Notes under the pieces: generated by a model
Told to the model about the DNA's origin: nothing
What the model saw: the letters and a program-made list of their open reading frames with translations, nothing else
Database searches by the model: none
NCBI GenBank assembly: GCA_032718475.1
Contig: JAUCBJ010000488.1
Coordinates: 1-64,000 of the forward strand
Length of the DNA stretch: 64,000 nt
DNA from: Nemertoderma westbladi
Taxonomy: Eukaryota; Xenacoelomorpha; Nemertodermatida; Nemertodermatidae
Direction: 5' to 3'
Program-made: the position numbers and the translations under genes
Shown here: one piece after another, positions 9,466 to 20,100 of the stretch
Position numbering within the stretch: position 1 is the stretch's first letter
Layout of the letters: the number at the start of each line of letters is the position of its first letter

Positions 9466-10769
9466 TCAACAATGCCAACCATATTGGTATATAGGTCAAT
9501 GCCAACTATTGGCATATGGGTCAATGCCAACCATATTGGTATATAGGTCAATGCCAACCATATTGGTATATGGGTCAATGCCATCCATATTGGTATATGG
9601 GTCAATGCCAACCATATTGGTGTATGGGTTAATGCCAACCATATTGGTATATGGGTCAATGCCAACCATATTGGTATATGGGTCAATGCCAACCATATTG
9701 GTGTATGGGTTAATGCCAACCATATTGGTATATTGATCAATGCCAACCATATTGGTATATGGGTCAATGCCAACCATATTGGTATATGGGTCAATGCCAA
9801 CCATATTGGTATATGGGTCAATGCCAACCATATTGGTGTATGGGTTAATGCCAACCATATTGGTATATTGATCAATGCCAACCATATTGGTATATGGGTT
9901 AATGCCAACCATATTGGTATATGGGTCAATGCCAACCATATTGGTATATAGGTCAATGCCAACCATATTGGTATATGGGTCAATGCCAACCATATTGGTA
10001 TATGGGTCAATGCCAACCATTGGTATATAGGTCAATGCCAACCATATTGGCATATGGGTCAATGCCAACCATATTGGTGTATGGGTTAATGCCAACCATA
10101 TTGGTATATTGATCAATGCCAACCATATTGGTATATGGGTCAATGCCAACCATATTGGTATATGGGTTAATGCCAACCATATTGGTATATGGGTCAATGC
10201 CAACCATATTGGTATATAGGTCAATGCCAACCATATTGGTATATGGGTCAATGCCAACTATTGGTATATGGGTCAATGCCAACCATATTGGTATATAGGT
10301 CAATGCCAACCATATTGGTATATGGGTCAATGCCAACCATATTGGTATATAGGTCAATGCCAACCATATTGGTATATGGATCAATGCCAACCATATTGGT
10401 ATATGGGTCAATGCCAACCATATTGGTATATGGGTCAATGCCAACCATTTTGGTATATGGGTCAATGCCAACCATATTGGTATATAGGTCAATGCCAACC
10501 ATATTGGTATATGGGTCAATGCCAACCATATTGGTATATGGGTCAAAGCCAACCATATTGGTATATGGGTCAATGCCAACCATATTGGTGTATGGGTTAA
10601 TGCAAACCATATTGGTATATGGGTTAATGCCAACTATTTTGTTATATGGATTAATGCCAACCATATTGGTATATGGGTCAATGCCAACCATTGGTATATG
10701 GGTCAATGCCAACCATATTGGTATATAGGTCAATGCCAACTATTGGTATATGGGTCAATGCCAACCATA
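9466..10769. repeat. 27-bp tandem array in the E3-E4 intron
   Basis: About 48 copies of a 27-bp unit, plus-strand consensus CCAACCATATTGG followed by TATATGGGTCAATG. Shorter copies around 9500, 10020, 10260, 10700 and 10740 lack an internal 4-5 bp. Because 27 is divisible by 3, several frames stay open and give 60-253 codon artefacts on both strands with nonapeptide periods such as GSMPTILVY and PIWLALTHI. The unit contains CCATAT-ACCA-ATATGG on the gene strand, which can fold into a 6-bp hairpin. Any resemblance to the E4 acceptor region (CCATAGATACC) is too weak to claim descent. The right end abuts the Gypsy remnant at 10770. Confidence 0.93.
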
Positions 10770-10772
10770 TAA

Positions 10773-11643
10773 AGCAGAACTTGCAAAAATAAAAGGCGTG
10801 GTATCATTAAGAAAGTAGAACTGAATACAGGAAAACCTCCTCCAGAATGGATAGCACCAATGGTAGTAATTAAAAAACCAAGAGGGGGAATCCGGATTTG
10901 TATAGATTGTACAAAGCTCAATGAATTTGTTGAACGACCAATACACCCTTTTAAATGCCCAGCTGACATAGTAAGCAGCATCAAACCAAATGCAGAATTT
11001 TTCTCTACATCAGATGCAGTAAAAGGATACTGGCAAATACATCTTGATGAGTCTAGTCAACCACTTACGACATTTATACCACCCTGGGGATGCTATATGT
11101 TTGTACGTGTCCCAATGGGTCTCAGTTCTACTGGGGATGTGTTCTGCATTTGGGGAGACGAAGCTTTCAGTGGTTTAGAGAATCTAGAAAAAATAGTCGA
11201 CGATCTATTAGTTCACACTGTATCATTTGAAGAACACAAAGAATCAGTTCGGGCTATTCTAGAACGGTGCAGAGAATATCATATAACTCTATCAAAAGAA
11301 AAGTTTATATTCGGACAACCAGAAGTCGAATTTGTGGGCCTTCGTATTGGACGTGAGGGGATTCGTGGTGACCCAAGTAAATTACGAGCAATAATTAAAG
11401 AATTCCCAGTTCCAAAAACCTTAAAGGAGTTACGTTCTTTTCTAGGACTTATTCACCAGCTGAACATGTTTTCAGACAAAATTGCCCCAATATCGGCACC
11501 ACTGAAGGAATTATTAAGCTTAAAAAATACTTTTCGTTGGACTGATGAACACACTGCTAATTTTGAAGATATCAAAGCTACTATGATTTCTTTACCTATT
11601 CTGAAACCATTCGATATGAACCTGGAAAAGCACTATTTACAGA
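10773..11643 (+). pseudogene. Gypsy reverse transcriptase domain
   Basis: The open frame contains WIAPMVVIKKPRGGIRIC and IDCTKLNEFV (RT motifs 1-2), FSTSDAVKGYWQIHLDE (catalytic Asp region), FVRVPMGLSS, then KIVDDLLVHT, where the usual YVDD is IVDD. The connection region with LRSFLGLIHQLNMFS follows. RT copies the element RNA into DNA. The frame moves off the RNase H reading near 11640. Upstream of about 10797 another small frame change seems to separate KAELAKIK from the RGIIKKVE stretch. Confidence 0.9.
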
Positions 11644-12186
11644 TGCATCAAGAAATGGATTGGGCTTTGTCCTCATGCAGAAACATAACGCAGGTTGGCG
11701 TATAGTTCATTATGGGAGCAGGTTTATCACAACGACTGAAGCGAACTTGGCAGTTTGCAAACTTGAACTTCTTGGAGTTGTATGGGCAGTCAAGAAATGT
11801 CGAACATATCTTTTAGGATGTCCACGAATTATAATAAAGACTGATCGCAAACCATTACGCCAAATTGCTCAATGCTATCAATAATGTTCGACTGCAGCCA
11901 CTGAAAGAGAAATTAATGGGTTATAATATAAGAGCTGAGTGGATTCCAGGTAAAGATAACATAATAGCTGACACTTTATCACGTTCTCCAGTCGATAAAC
12001 CAACACCAGGTGACTCAGATTTCGCTGAAGATGTTGCCTTACATGTTCGTCCTGTTATGTCTGTTTTGACCAAAGAAATAGATCCAGCATACAAACTTCT
12101 ATATGATGCTGCTAAAAATGATGAAAACTACGATATACTTCGTAACATCATTATTAATGGTTTATCTTCACCTAACCAATTACTTT
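11644..12186 (+). pseudogene. Gypsy RNase H domain, frameshifted
   Basis: The first frame (to 11884) has an Asp near the LFTDAS-type start, GLGFVLMQ, IVHYGSRF, the Glu of KLELLGVVWAVKKCRTYL and the Asp of IIIKTDRKPL. The second frame (from 11865) continues with NNVRLQPLKEKLMGY and WIPGKDNIIADTLSR, including the final Asp. These are the standard RNase H signatures that degrade the RNA of the RNA-DNA hybrid. One frameshift lies near 11870, and another frame change is needed near 12185 to reach the integrase. Confidence 0.88.
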
Positions 12187-13434
12187 AACTCCATATAAAA
12201 ATATACTTCCAGAATTATCAATCCAAGATGGTCTTATTGTCTTAGGAAATCGTATAGTAGTGCCGATACAAGCTAGGGGAGAAATACTTCGCCGTCTACA
12301 TACCTCACACCAGGGAGTGCGCCGTACCCTCGAATGGGCACGCCAGCTTTATTACTGGCCAGGTTTTCGAAGTACTATTAGGAACACTATCGAAGCATGT
12401 GAACTGTGCCAAGTCCACAAGGCAAGCCAATGTCAAGAGCCCCTTATACAGGAATCACTTCCAAAACAGCCATTTGAAAGGGTTTCCTCAGATATATTTA
12501 GCTATGGAGGAAATTATTTCATGGTTTATGTCGATCGGTACAGTGGGTGGCCAAATGTATTCTTCTTTGGCAAGACTGTCCCCACTACTACATCTGTTAA
12601 AACAAAGATGGCTGAATGGTTTTGCGACACGGGAGTGCCAATTAAACTCAGAACCGATGGGGGATCTCAATATACCTCACGTGAATTTAAACAATTTTGT
12701 GAAGACTGGTCTATAAATCATGCTATCAGCAGTGCCCATTACCCCCAGTCAAACGGACACGCTGAAGCTGCAGTAAAGTCTATGAAAGCTCTTGCAAAGA
12801 AAAGCACCTCAGCAAATGGCAATTTCGACAAATTGACCTTTATAGAAGGTCTTCTCGAATGGAGGAACACCCCACATAATTCAGAACACCCAGCACCCTC
12901 AGAGATGTTATATGGACGACTGACAAGAACGCGTTTACCCGCAAGCCGTAGCCTAATGGATATTCACTGGGGTGATCGATTGGATAATGCTGAGAAAATG
13001 GCTGCCCGTCGAAAACGTGAAGAGTTTGCAAGCAAACAACGCTATGATAATCATGCCCATACCCTACCAATCTTGAACATAGGAACGCCCATACCCTACC
13101 AATCTTGAACATAGGAACAATGGTATATATCCAAGACACTGTTACTGGCAAATGGGATCGATTTGGCAAAATCACTTCCATACGAAATGAAGAAAACAAT
13201 AGGCGCAGTTACTACGTGCTGCTTCTATCAGGACGAGTATTCCTGCGCAACAGACGATTTCTACGACCTATGCCTATCATTTCGACAGATTCATCTACCA
13301 TGTCGACTAACGACACTAAAACTCTTAAATCTCCTTCCATGCCTGTACATAATTACACGGATGTATTACGACGTGGCACACGGGAGAGACGACCACCGAT
13401 CCGTTACCAAGCAACGAAACTGACTCAATAATCA
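12187..13434 (+). pseudogene. Gypsy integrase, frameshifted by a 32-bp tandem duplication
   Basis: An HHCC zinc-binding region (LHTSHQG ... CELCQVHK) is followed by the DDE core: SSDIF (Asp), LRTDGGSQYTS (Asp) and HYPQSNGHAEAAVKS (Glu). WRNTPH and PSEMLYGR follow, as in Gypsy integrases. The C-terminal region shifts frame at 13087 because the 32-bp segment 13055-13086 is repeated at 13087-13118. After it, a frame with MVYIQDTVTGKWDRFG and VFLRNRRFLRP runs to a stop at 13429-13431. The catalytic triad is intact but the protein is not. Confidence 0.9.
13055..13118. repeat. 32-bp direct tandem duplication in the Gypsy integrase
   Basis: Two perfect 32-bp copies start at 13055 and 13087, each beginning GCCCATACCC and ending ATAGGAAC. 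Since 32 is not a multiple of 3, the duplication breaks the reading frame. It looks recent, because the copies are identical. Confidence 0.95.
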
Positions 13435-13480
13435 ACGTCTATATTGTTCCTTTAAATACGACCAATAGACTGGGGCGGCA

Positions 13481-15147
13481 TGTACAGTAGGATGTATACT
13501 CAATATCTAATGTGGACCTCCATTATATGTGTGCATAAACAACGCCACATATTACTATGTGTTTAGTTCTGTTTGTATTCTGTACAGTGCACTCAGCTGA
13601 AGGTTTTTAGTAATATTAATTAATGGTGGTGGATTGTCTCACATATAATATGTCAAGCCATCTATTGAGAAATATATTCAAAGCATTTTGTCCTAAATAA
13701 CATAATATTATTTTATTGATTTATGTTCAACCGAACACATATAGCGTGTTAGGTCTGAATTTTAAACAAAAACACAAGCGAATCTTGGAATATTTTAACA
13801 TCAATTAAATATTTTTTATTAATATATGTTTGTTTTATATTGTAACGGCATTTTTAATTTGAATTTGGACTTTTATTCTATTAATAAATAAATGCCAGTG
13901 TAACTGGTTTGCGCTCTTGTGCACGAGTATAATAAATATAAAAGTCTAATTGTAAAATCTGTCGCAATTATGTCCTGAATTCTGATTTAGATTTATGCTT
14001 CCACATATTAGAAAAATGTAAAAACTACATCTTCAGCTTGAGCACTTTACGAGAGCAAGTTACCAAATTGATGCAGCCGTTGGGTCTACAACTAGATTGA
14101 TGAATAAATTTATAATGTACACATATTGGATTGTTTAAAGCCATATGGGGTGAAATAAATAATTTGGTTATAAAAATATTTTATCTTTAATGCATCTTCA
14201 TTTCAATGGTCCAAAATTAGGAAATTTTTGAAATCAAAAAAGTTGTACTTTATATTATGTTTTTCGAAATATCTTACTTACATAAATGAAATTGCCAAAT
14301 TTTTTTACAGTAAATGTTAAGAAAAATCGACTGGGAAATGGCTCTAGTTTAGCTTAAAAGTTAAAAGATTCACGGTTGGTTGTTATACAAAAAAATGTCC
14401 CATCCATGACGACATTTTCAGTTTTCTCCATTCTTGCAGCTATATTAGAACCATATCATTGCCGAAATAGGTAGAATCTTATATTATAAACGCGATCGCC
14501 ACATAGAAATTCCACCATTTCAATATATTTTTAGCTTTAATTTTCATTTTAAAACGTCATGGATAGGACACCATGATAGACCCTATTTTTTATTTTGACA
14601 TCCAATAACTTGAGAACGGATTAATGTTTCGATTGATTCGTTGATTTTCGAAGGTTTTAATCAGCATGTCCACTCCACCCAGAAGTAAAGATGAAATATG
14701 TAAAAATTTGAAAATTGTCACGGATGGGACTGGGTTTTTATTTTGACATTGACCCATATATAACTTCCTCTGAAGTTGAAAATTACGCAGTCTATCGCTG
14801 ACTTAATGTTTTGAACTAATTCGCAGTTATTTTTATTTATAAATTTTTATATTTATTTATTAGATATCGATAAAAATAAGCACTAAGAACTTTCAGACTC
14901 CAGGAGTTGGCAGATTCCATCCACGAGCGAAGCGATTGCTAAAATTCCAACGAGTGCAAAGCTCACTACACGAAAGCAGAATATATAATTTCGGTCTTCT
15001 GAAACTAATGACAAGGCTGAGTTATTTCTGATTTACTCTTATCGGGTCTATTAGGCGTAGATACATATTAATTTGAAAAATCTATGAAATCTTTGAATTT
15101 ACATTTAATTAAATTAATGTTTTTCCATCCTGGCCGACTCATATCAA
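13481..15147. other. AT-rich intronic sequence, possible 3' LTR at its start
   Basis: No host exon or other ORF was recognised. If the Gypsy 3' LTR is present it would start at TGTACAGTAGG (13481), with AATAAATAAA near 13883; its end cannot be defined without the other LTR. Short phrases recur in the 14390-14750 part (CCATCCATGAC, GTCATGGATAGG, GTCACGGATGGGAC), which suggests old dispersed repeat material. Confidence 0.45.
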
Positions 15148-15246
15148 AGTAGGTTTAATATAAATAGGTTTAACAAAATAGGTTTAATATAAATAGGTTT
15201 AACAAAATAGGTTTAACAAAATAGGTCTAACAAAATAGGTTTAATT
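15148..15246. repeat. Short tandem repeat of TAGGTTTAA units
   Basis: Seven or so copies of TAGGTTTAATATAAA or TAGGTTTAACAAAA (about 14-15 bp) run directly into the start of the piggyBac relic. Confidence 0.8.
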
Positions 15247-15257
15247 CCTGGTATATT

Positions 15258-16321
15258 ATGGAATCGGTTGATCTTGATAGTTCTGATGACGACATATTTG
15301 AAGGGTTTGAATTCAGTTCTTATTATTACCAATTCACGATAAGGCAAACGATATTACAAAAAAACATTGTGTGGGGAAAGAAAAAGACATTCATACCAAC
15401 TGTGCATCCATTAACAGGATCTCCAGGGATTAAGATAGAACCTATTGCACAAACAGCTTTGGGTTACTTAGACCTATTTTTGAAGGAGTCTGATCTCGAG
15501 AATATGGCTACCCATACAAATCTTCACTTCCATCAGCAAAGAGCTAAGTTAGGTGTGATACGATACAAGAACACAGCTTTTCACTTTATATATTGATGGG
15601 TGTTGTTGAAGCTCGAAGATTTATTGAACAACAACCTACACGACATTGACACCTTTTTTCGGTGACGTAATGACTCTGGTAGGTTCCAAGAGTTAACTCG
15701 ATATCTCCACGCAGTTGAATCAACACAGAACTTACCACGTTCGGATCCTAATCATGACCGTCTATTTCGAGTTCGAACCCTTTATGACTCATACCGTCAA
15801 AGGCTTGTCGTGTTGACGACACTATGCACCCGAGCAAAATATAAATATCGATGAAGGTGATTGAGTTGGCGTGGGAATATTTCTTCTAAGATATACAACC
15901 CTTCAAAGCCACATCAAGTTTTATAAATTATGCGAAGCGCAAAGTGGTATTCTGCTAAATTTCGAAATATTCACTGGAAAGAAACCTGATGATCCTAACT
16001 GGAATAAAGTCCACGGTGTAGTTTATCGACTGCTGGGAGAAAGTTGCTTAGGTAGGACACTCACTGTTTACTGATCGATAGTATACAAAGCCAACTCTAT
16101 ATGAGGAACTACATACAGTTCACAAGACTAACGCGACTGGGACTATCATGATAAGCATAAACCGTGCTGGTCTTGTGTGTCGTGCAGGACACAGGTTTTC
16201 TCGTGGTGCTTACGGTCTAAAATTCCCCAGTGCACTACTATACCATGTTTCGAAATCTACCATACGAGAAGGCACTTCTGGGCAGAATCAGGATTAGATG
16301 TTGAAATGAGTGACAATGAAT
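15258..16321 (+). pseudogene. piggyBac-type (DDE_Tnp_1_7) transposase relic
   Basis: The first frame (15258-15596) has an acidic N-terminus (DLDSSDDDIFEGF), then FTGSP-like LTGSPGIKIEP, TALGYLDLFL and MATHTNLHFHQQ, the start of the piggyBac transposase domain. Across further frames come RFQELTRYLHAVES, LFRVRTLYDSYRQR, the KFYKLCEAQSGI region with FEIFTGKKPDD, and finally LYEELHTVHKTNATGTI-like residues (a frame near 16095-16150). The order is that of the PGBD/piggyBac family, a cut-and-paste enzyme targeting TTAA. Stops and several frameshifts (for example near 15596, 15668, 15850 and 16072) make it inactive. It lies antisense in the E3-E4 intron. I did not find convincing terminal repeats. 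Confidence 0.78.
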
Positions 16322-16758
16322 AACTAATCGGATGCAAATTCCATGTTTACTTATATGTTTACTGGTATGGCAATGTTTGGATAGTCCTATGTGCTGATAT
16401 GTTAATATTAATTATAATATACTTACTTGTATACTAGATAAACAACTTTATTATACTTATTGTAAGTGCCATTTCCAGAAAGTTAGGAATAACTTTCAAG
16501 TCATTCTTTTCATGTATTCCAAACTGATATAATTCCGCATTTAATTCATAACTTTACATAATCTCATATTTGAGTTTTCACCAAGTCAGACACATCCATT
16601 AAAAAAATCCCCACCAAGTGGAATTGGAACTACCAAAACTCATGAGTTTTCAGAAGTTTAAGGGTTAACATTCTAAATTTTAATTTATATGAATATAATA
16701 ATTCAATCTGTTTTTATAACTGTAACATTATTATAACATTCTTAATCGCATTTTCGCG

Positions 16759-16790
<32 letters not shown>

Positions 16791-17027
16791 TTTCATGTTC
16801 ATTTTGGTTATTTTTCTCTTCTGGTGCAAAACATCTTAACTGGCTCCTGCTCTCCGAACTCCCCTCTATTTTTGCACTTTAACGTGTAAGATTTGATAAA
16901 TAAGTGCCAACGTTATCAATTTTTGAACATTTCTTATAACCAAAACTGTTTGTTACGACAATTATCATACCGAAATTAATACAAGCAATGCGAATATAAT
17001 GTGATGAACACAAACTTAGACACAAAC
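16322..17027. other. AT-rich intron downstream of E3, with a T29 run
   Basis: No coding match. A run of 29 T lies at 16759-16787 and would be poly(A) on the minus strand, possibly the tail of an old retroposed sequence, but no body was recognised. The E3 donor (AAAG|GTTTGTG) opens this intron on the gene strand. Confidence 0.6.
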
Positions 17028-17164
17028 CTTTGAAGTTACAGCAAATCTCCGAGGCACCAATTTCTCTAATTTATGGGCGTGGCCCAGGAGAGTGGAAATC
17101 TTACCCCTCTCAATACGTTCGTGTAACGATAAGAGATTGTGGCTGTATAGTTGGGGGACCTTCC
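17028..17164 (-). CDS. MAP4K3/5-like: MAP4K3/5-type kinase, exon E3 (CNH domain)
   Basis: This is a 137-bp exon on the minus strand. The acceptor TTGTTACAG|GGAAG has AG at 17166-17165, and the donor CAAAG|GTTTGTG has GT at 17027-17026. It enters in phase 1 (completing Gly with E2), gives 45 codons and ends in phase 0. The peptide starts KVPQLYSHNLLSL and ends KLVPRRFAVTSK. Vertebrate MAP4K5 has SGK..QLYSHNL and later a PR(K/R)FAVT.K motif at the same place, just before IPDTKG, which here opens E4. The first 44 nt of this exon are the unit of the upstream 44-bp array except for the 44th base (17121; C here, G in the array). The true acceptor among hundreds of copies is therefore an inference. 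Confidence 0.92.
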
Positions 17165-20100
17165 CTGTAACAATAAGAGATTGTGGCTGTATAGTTGGGG
17201 GACCTTCCCTGTAACAGTAAGATATTGTGGCTGTATAGTTGGGGAACCTTCCCTGTAACAATAAGATATTGTGGCTGTATAGTTGGGGGACCTTCCCTGT
17301 AACAATAAGAGATTGTGGCTGTATAGTTGTGGGACCTTCCCTGTAACAATAAGAGATTGTGGCTGTATACTTGGGGAACCTTCCCTGTAACGATAAGAGA
17401 TTGTGGCTGTATAGTTGGGGAACCTTCCCTGTAACAATAGATATTGTGGCTGTATAGTTGGGGAACCTTCCCTTTAACAATAACAGATTGTGGCTGTAGT
17501 TGGGGAACCTTCCCTGTAACAATAAGATATTGTGGCTGTATAGTTGGGGAACCTTCCCTGTAACAATAAGATATTGTGGCTGTATAGTTAGGGAACCTTC
17601 CCTGTAACAATAATAGATTGTGGCTGTATAGTTGGGGAACCTTCCCTGTAACAATAAGATATTGTGGCTGTATAGTTGGGGAACCTTCCCTGTAACAATA
17701 AGAGATTGTGGCTGTATAGTTGGGGGACCTTCCCTGTAACAATAAGATATTGTGGCTGTATAGTTAGGGAACCTTCCCTGTAACAATAATAGATTGTGGC
17801 TGTATAGTTGGGGGACCTTCCCTGTAACAATAAGATATTGTGGCTGTATAGTTGGGGAACCTTCCCTGTAACAATAAGATATTGTGGCTGTAAAGTTGGG
17901 GAACCTTCCCTGTAACAACAAGATATTGTGGCTGTATAGTTGGGGGACCTTCCCTGTAACAATAAGATATTGTGGCTGTATAGTTGGGGGGACCTTCCCT
18001 GTAACAATAAGAGATTGTGGCTGTATAGTTGGGGGACCTTCCCTGTAACGATAAGATATTGTGGCTGTATAGTTGGGGGACCTTCCCTGTAACAATAAGA
18101 TATTGTGGCTGTATAGTTGGGGGGACCTTCCCTGTAACAATAAGAGATTGTGGCTGTATAGTTGGGGGACCTTCCCTGTAATGATAAGATATTGTGGCTG
18201 TAGTTGGGGGACCTTCCCTGTAACGATAAGATATTGTGGCTGTATAGTTGGGGGGACCTTCCCTGTAACGATAAGATATTGTGGCAGTAGTTGGGGGACC
18301 TTCCCTGTAACGATAAGATATTGTGACTGTATAGTTGGGGGACCTTCCCTGTAACGATAAGATATTGTGGCTGTATAGTTGGGGAACCGTGGGGAACCTT
18401 CCCTGTAACGATAAGAGATTGTGGCTGTATAGTTGGGGGACCTTCCCTGTAACAATAAGAGATTGTGGCTGTATAGTTGGGAGACCTTCCCTGTAACGAT
18501 AATAGATTGTGGCTGTATAGTTGGGAGACCTTCCCTGTAACGATAATAGATTGTGGCTGTATAGTTGGGAGACCTTCCCTGTAACAATAAGAGATTGTGG
18601 CTGTATAGTTGGGAGACCTTCCCTGTAACAATAAGAGATTGTGGCTGTATAGTTGGGGGACCTTCCCTGTAATGATAAGATATTGTGGCTGTAGTTGGGG
18701 GACCTTCCCTGTAACGATAAGATATTGTGGCTGTATAGTTGGGGGGACCTTCCCTGTAACGATAAGATATTGTGGCAGTAGTTAGGGGACCTTCCCTGTA
18801 ACGATAAGATATTGTGGCTGTATAGTTGGGGGACCTTCCCTGTAACGATAAGATATTGTGGCTGTATAGTTGGGGAACCGTGGGGAACCTTCCCTGTAAC
18901 GATAAGAGATTGTGGCTGTATAGTTGGGGGACCTTCCCTGTAACAATAAGAGATTGTGGCTGTATAATTGGGAGACCTTCCCTGTAACGATAATAGATTG
19001 TGGCTGTATAGTTGGGAGACCTTCCCTGTAACGATAATAGATTGTGGCTGTATAGTTGGGAGACCTTCCCTGTAACAATAAGAGATTGTGGCTGTATAGT
19101 TGGGAGACCTTCCCTGTAACAATAAGAAATTGTGGCTGTATAGTTGGGGGACCTTCCCTGTAACGATAAGATATTGTGGCTGTATAGTTGGGGAACCTTC
19201 CCTGTAACGATAGATATTGTGGCTGTAAAGTTGGGGAACCTTCCCTGTAACGATAAGAGATTGTGGCTGTATAGTTGGGGAACCTTCCCTGTAACGATAA
19301 GAGATTGTGGCTGTATAGTTGGGGAACCTTCCCTGTAACGATAAGAGATTGTGGCTGTATAGTTGGGAGACCTTCCCTGTAACGATAATAGATTGTGGCT
19401 GTATAGTTGGGGGACCTTCCCTGTAACGATAATAGATTGTGGCTGTATAGTTGGGGAACCTTCCCTGTAACAATAAGATATTGTGGCTGTATAGTTGGGG
19501 GACCTTCCCTGTAACGATAGATATTGTGGCTGTATAGTTGAGGAACCTTCCCTGTAACGATAAGAGATTGTGGCTGTATAGTTGGGGAACCTTCCCTGTA
19601 ACGATAATAGATTGTGGCTGTATAGTTGGGGAACCTTCCCTGTAACGATAATAGATTGTGGCTGTATAGTTGGGGAACCGTCCCTGTAACGATAGATATT
19701 GTGGCTGTATAGTTGGGGAACCTTCCCTGTAACGATAGATATTGTGGCTGTATAGTTGGGGAACCTTCCCTGTAACAATAAGATATTGTGGCTGTAAAGT
19801 TGGGGAACCTTCCCTGTAACAATAATATATTGTGGCTGTATAGTTGGGGGGACCTTCCCTGTAACGATAAGATATTGTGGCAGTAGTTGGGGGACCTTCC
19901 CTGTAACGATAATAGATTGTGGCTGTATAGTTGGGGAACCTTCCCTGTAACGATAGATATTGTGGCTGTATAGTTGGGGAACCTTCCCTGTAACGATAGA
20001 TATTGTGGCTGTATAGTTGGGGAACCTTCCCTGTAACGATAATAGATTGTGGCTGAATAGTTGGGGGACCTTCCCTGTAACGATAATAGATTGTGGCTGT

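Larger units (their letters stand above)
10770..13480 (+). mobile_element. Ty3/Gypsy LTR retrotransposon remnant, 5'-truncated
   Basis: Pol order is RT, RNase H, integrase, which defines Ty3/Gypsy. Gag, protease and the 5' LTR are absent: the element starts inside the RT N-terminus exactly where the 27-bp array stops. At least four frame changes split the polyprotein (near 11640, 11870, 12185 and 13087). It sits antisense in the E3-E4 intron. A purine-rich tract with TGGGGCGGCA just before TGTACAGTAGG at 13481 could be the polypurine tract and start of a 3' LTR. Confidence 0.9.

Noticed and set aside
9336-10739. ORFs of 60-253 codons on both strands with 9-residue repeats
   Set aside because: They are artefacts of a 27-bp unit divisible by 3; both strands are open at once and the frames overlap.
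9466-10769. CArG box or regulatory array from CCATATTGG in the 27-bp unit
   Set aside because: The core has five A/T bases between CC and GG, not six, and nothing else suggests regulation.
9376-10769. 27-bp array as an exon-edge array of E4
   Set aside because: CCATATACC resembles CCATAGATACC at the E4 acceptor only loosely, the unit lacks the acceptor AG, and 90 bp of unique DNA separate it from E4.
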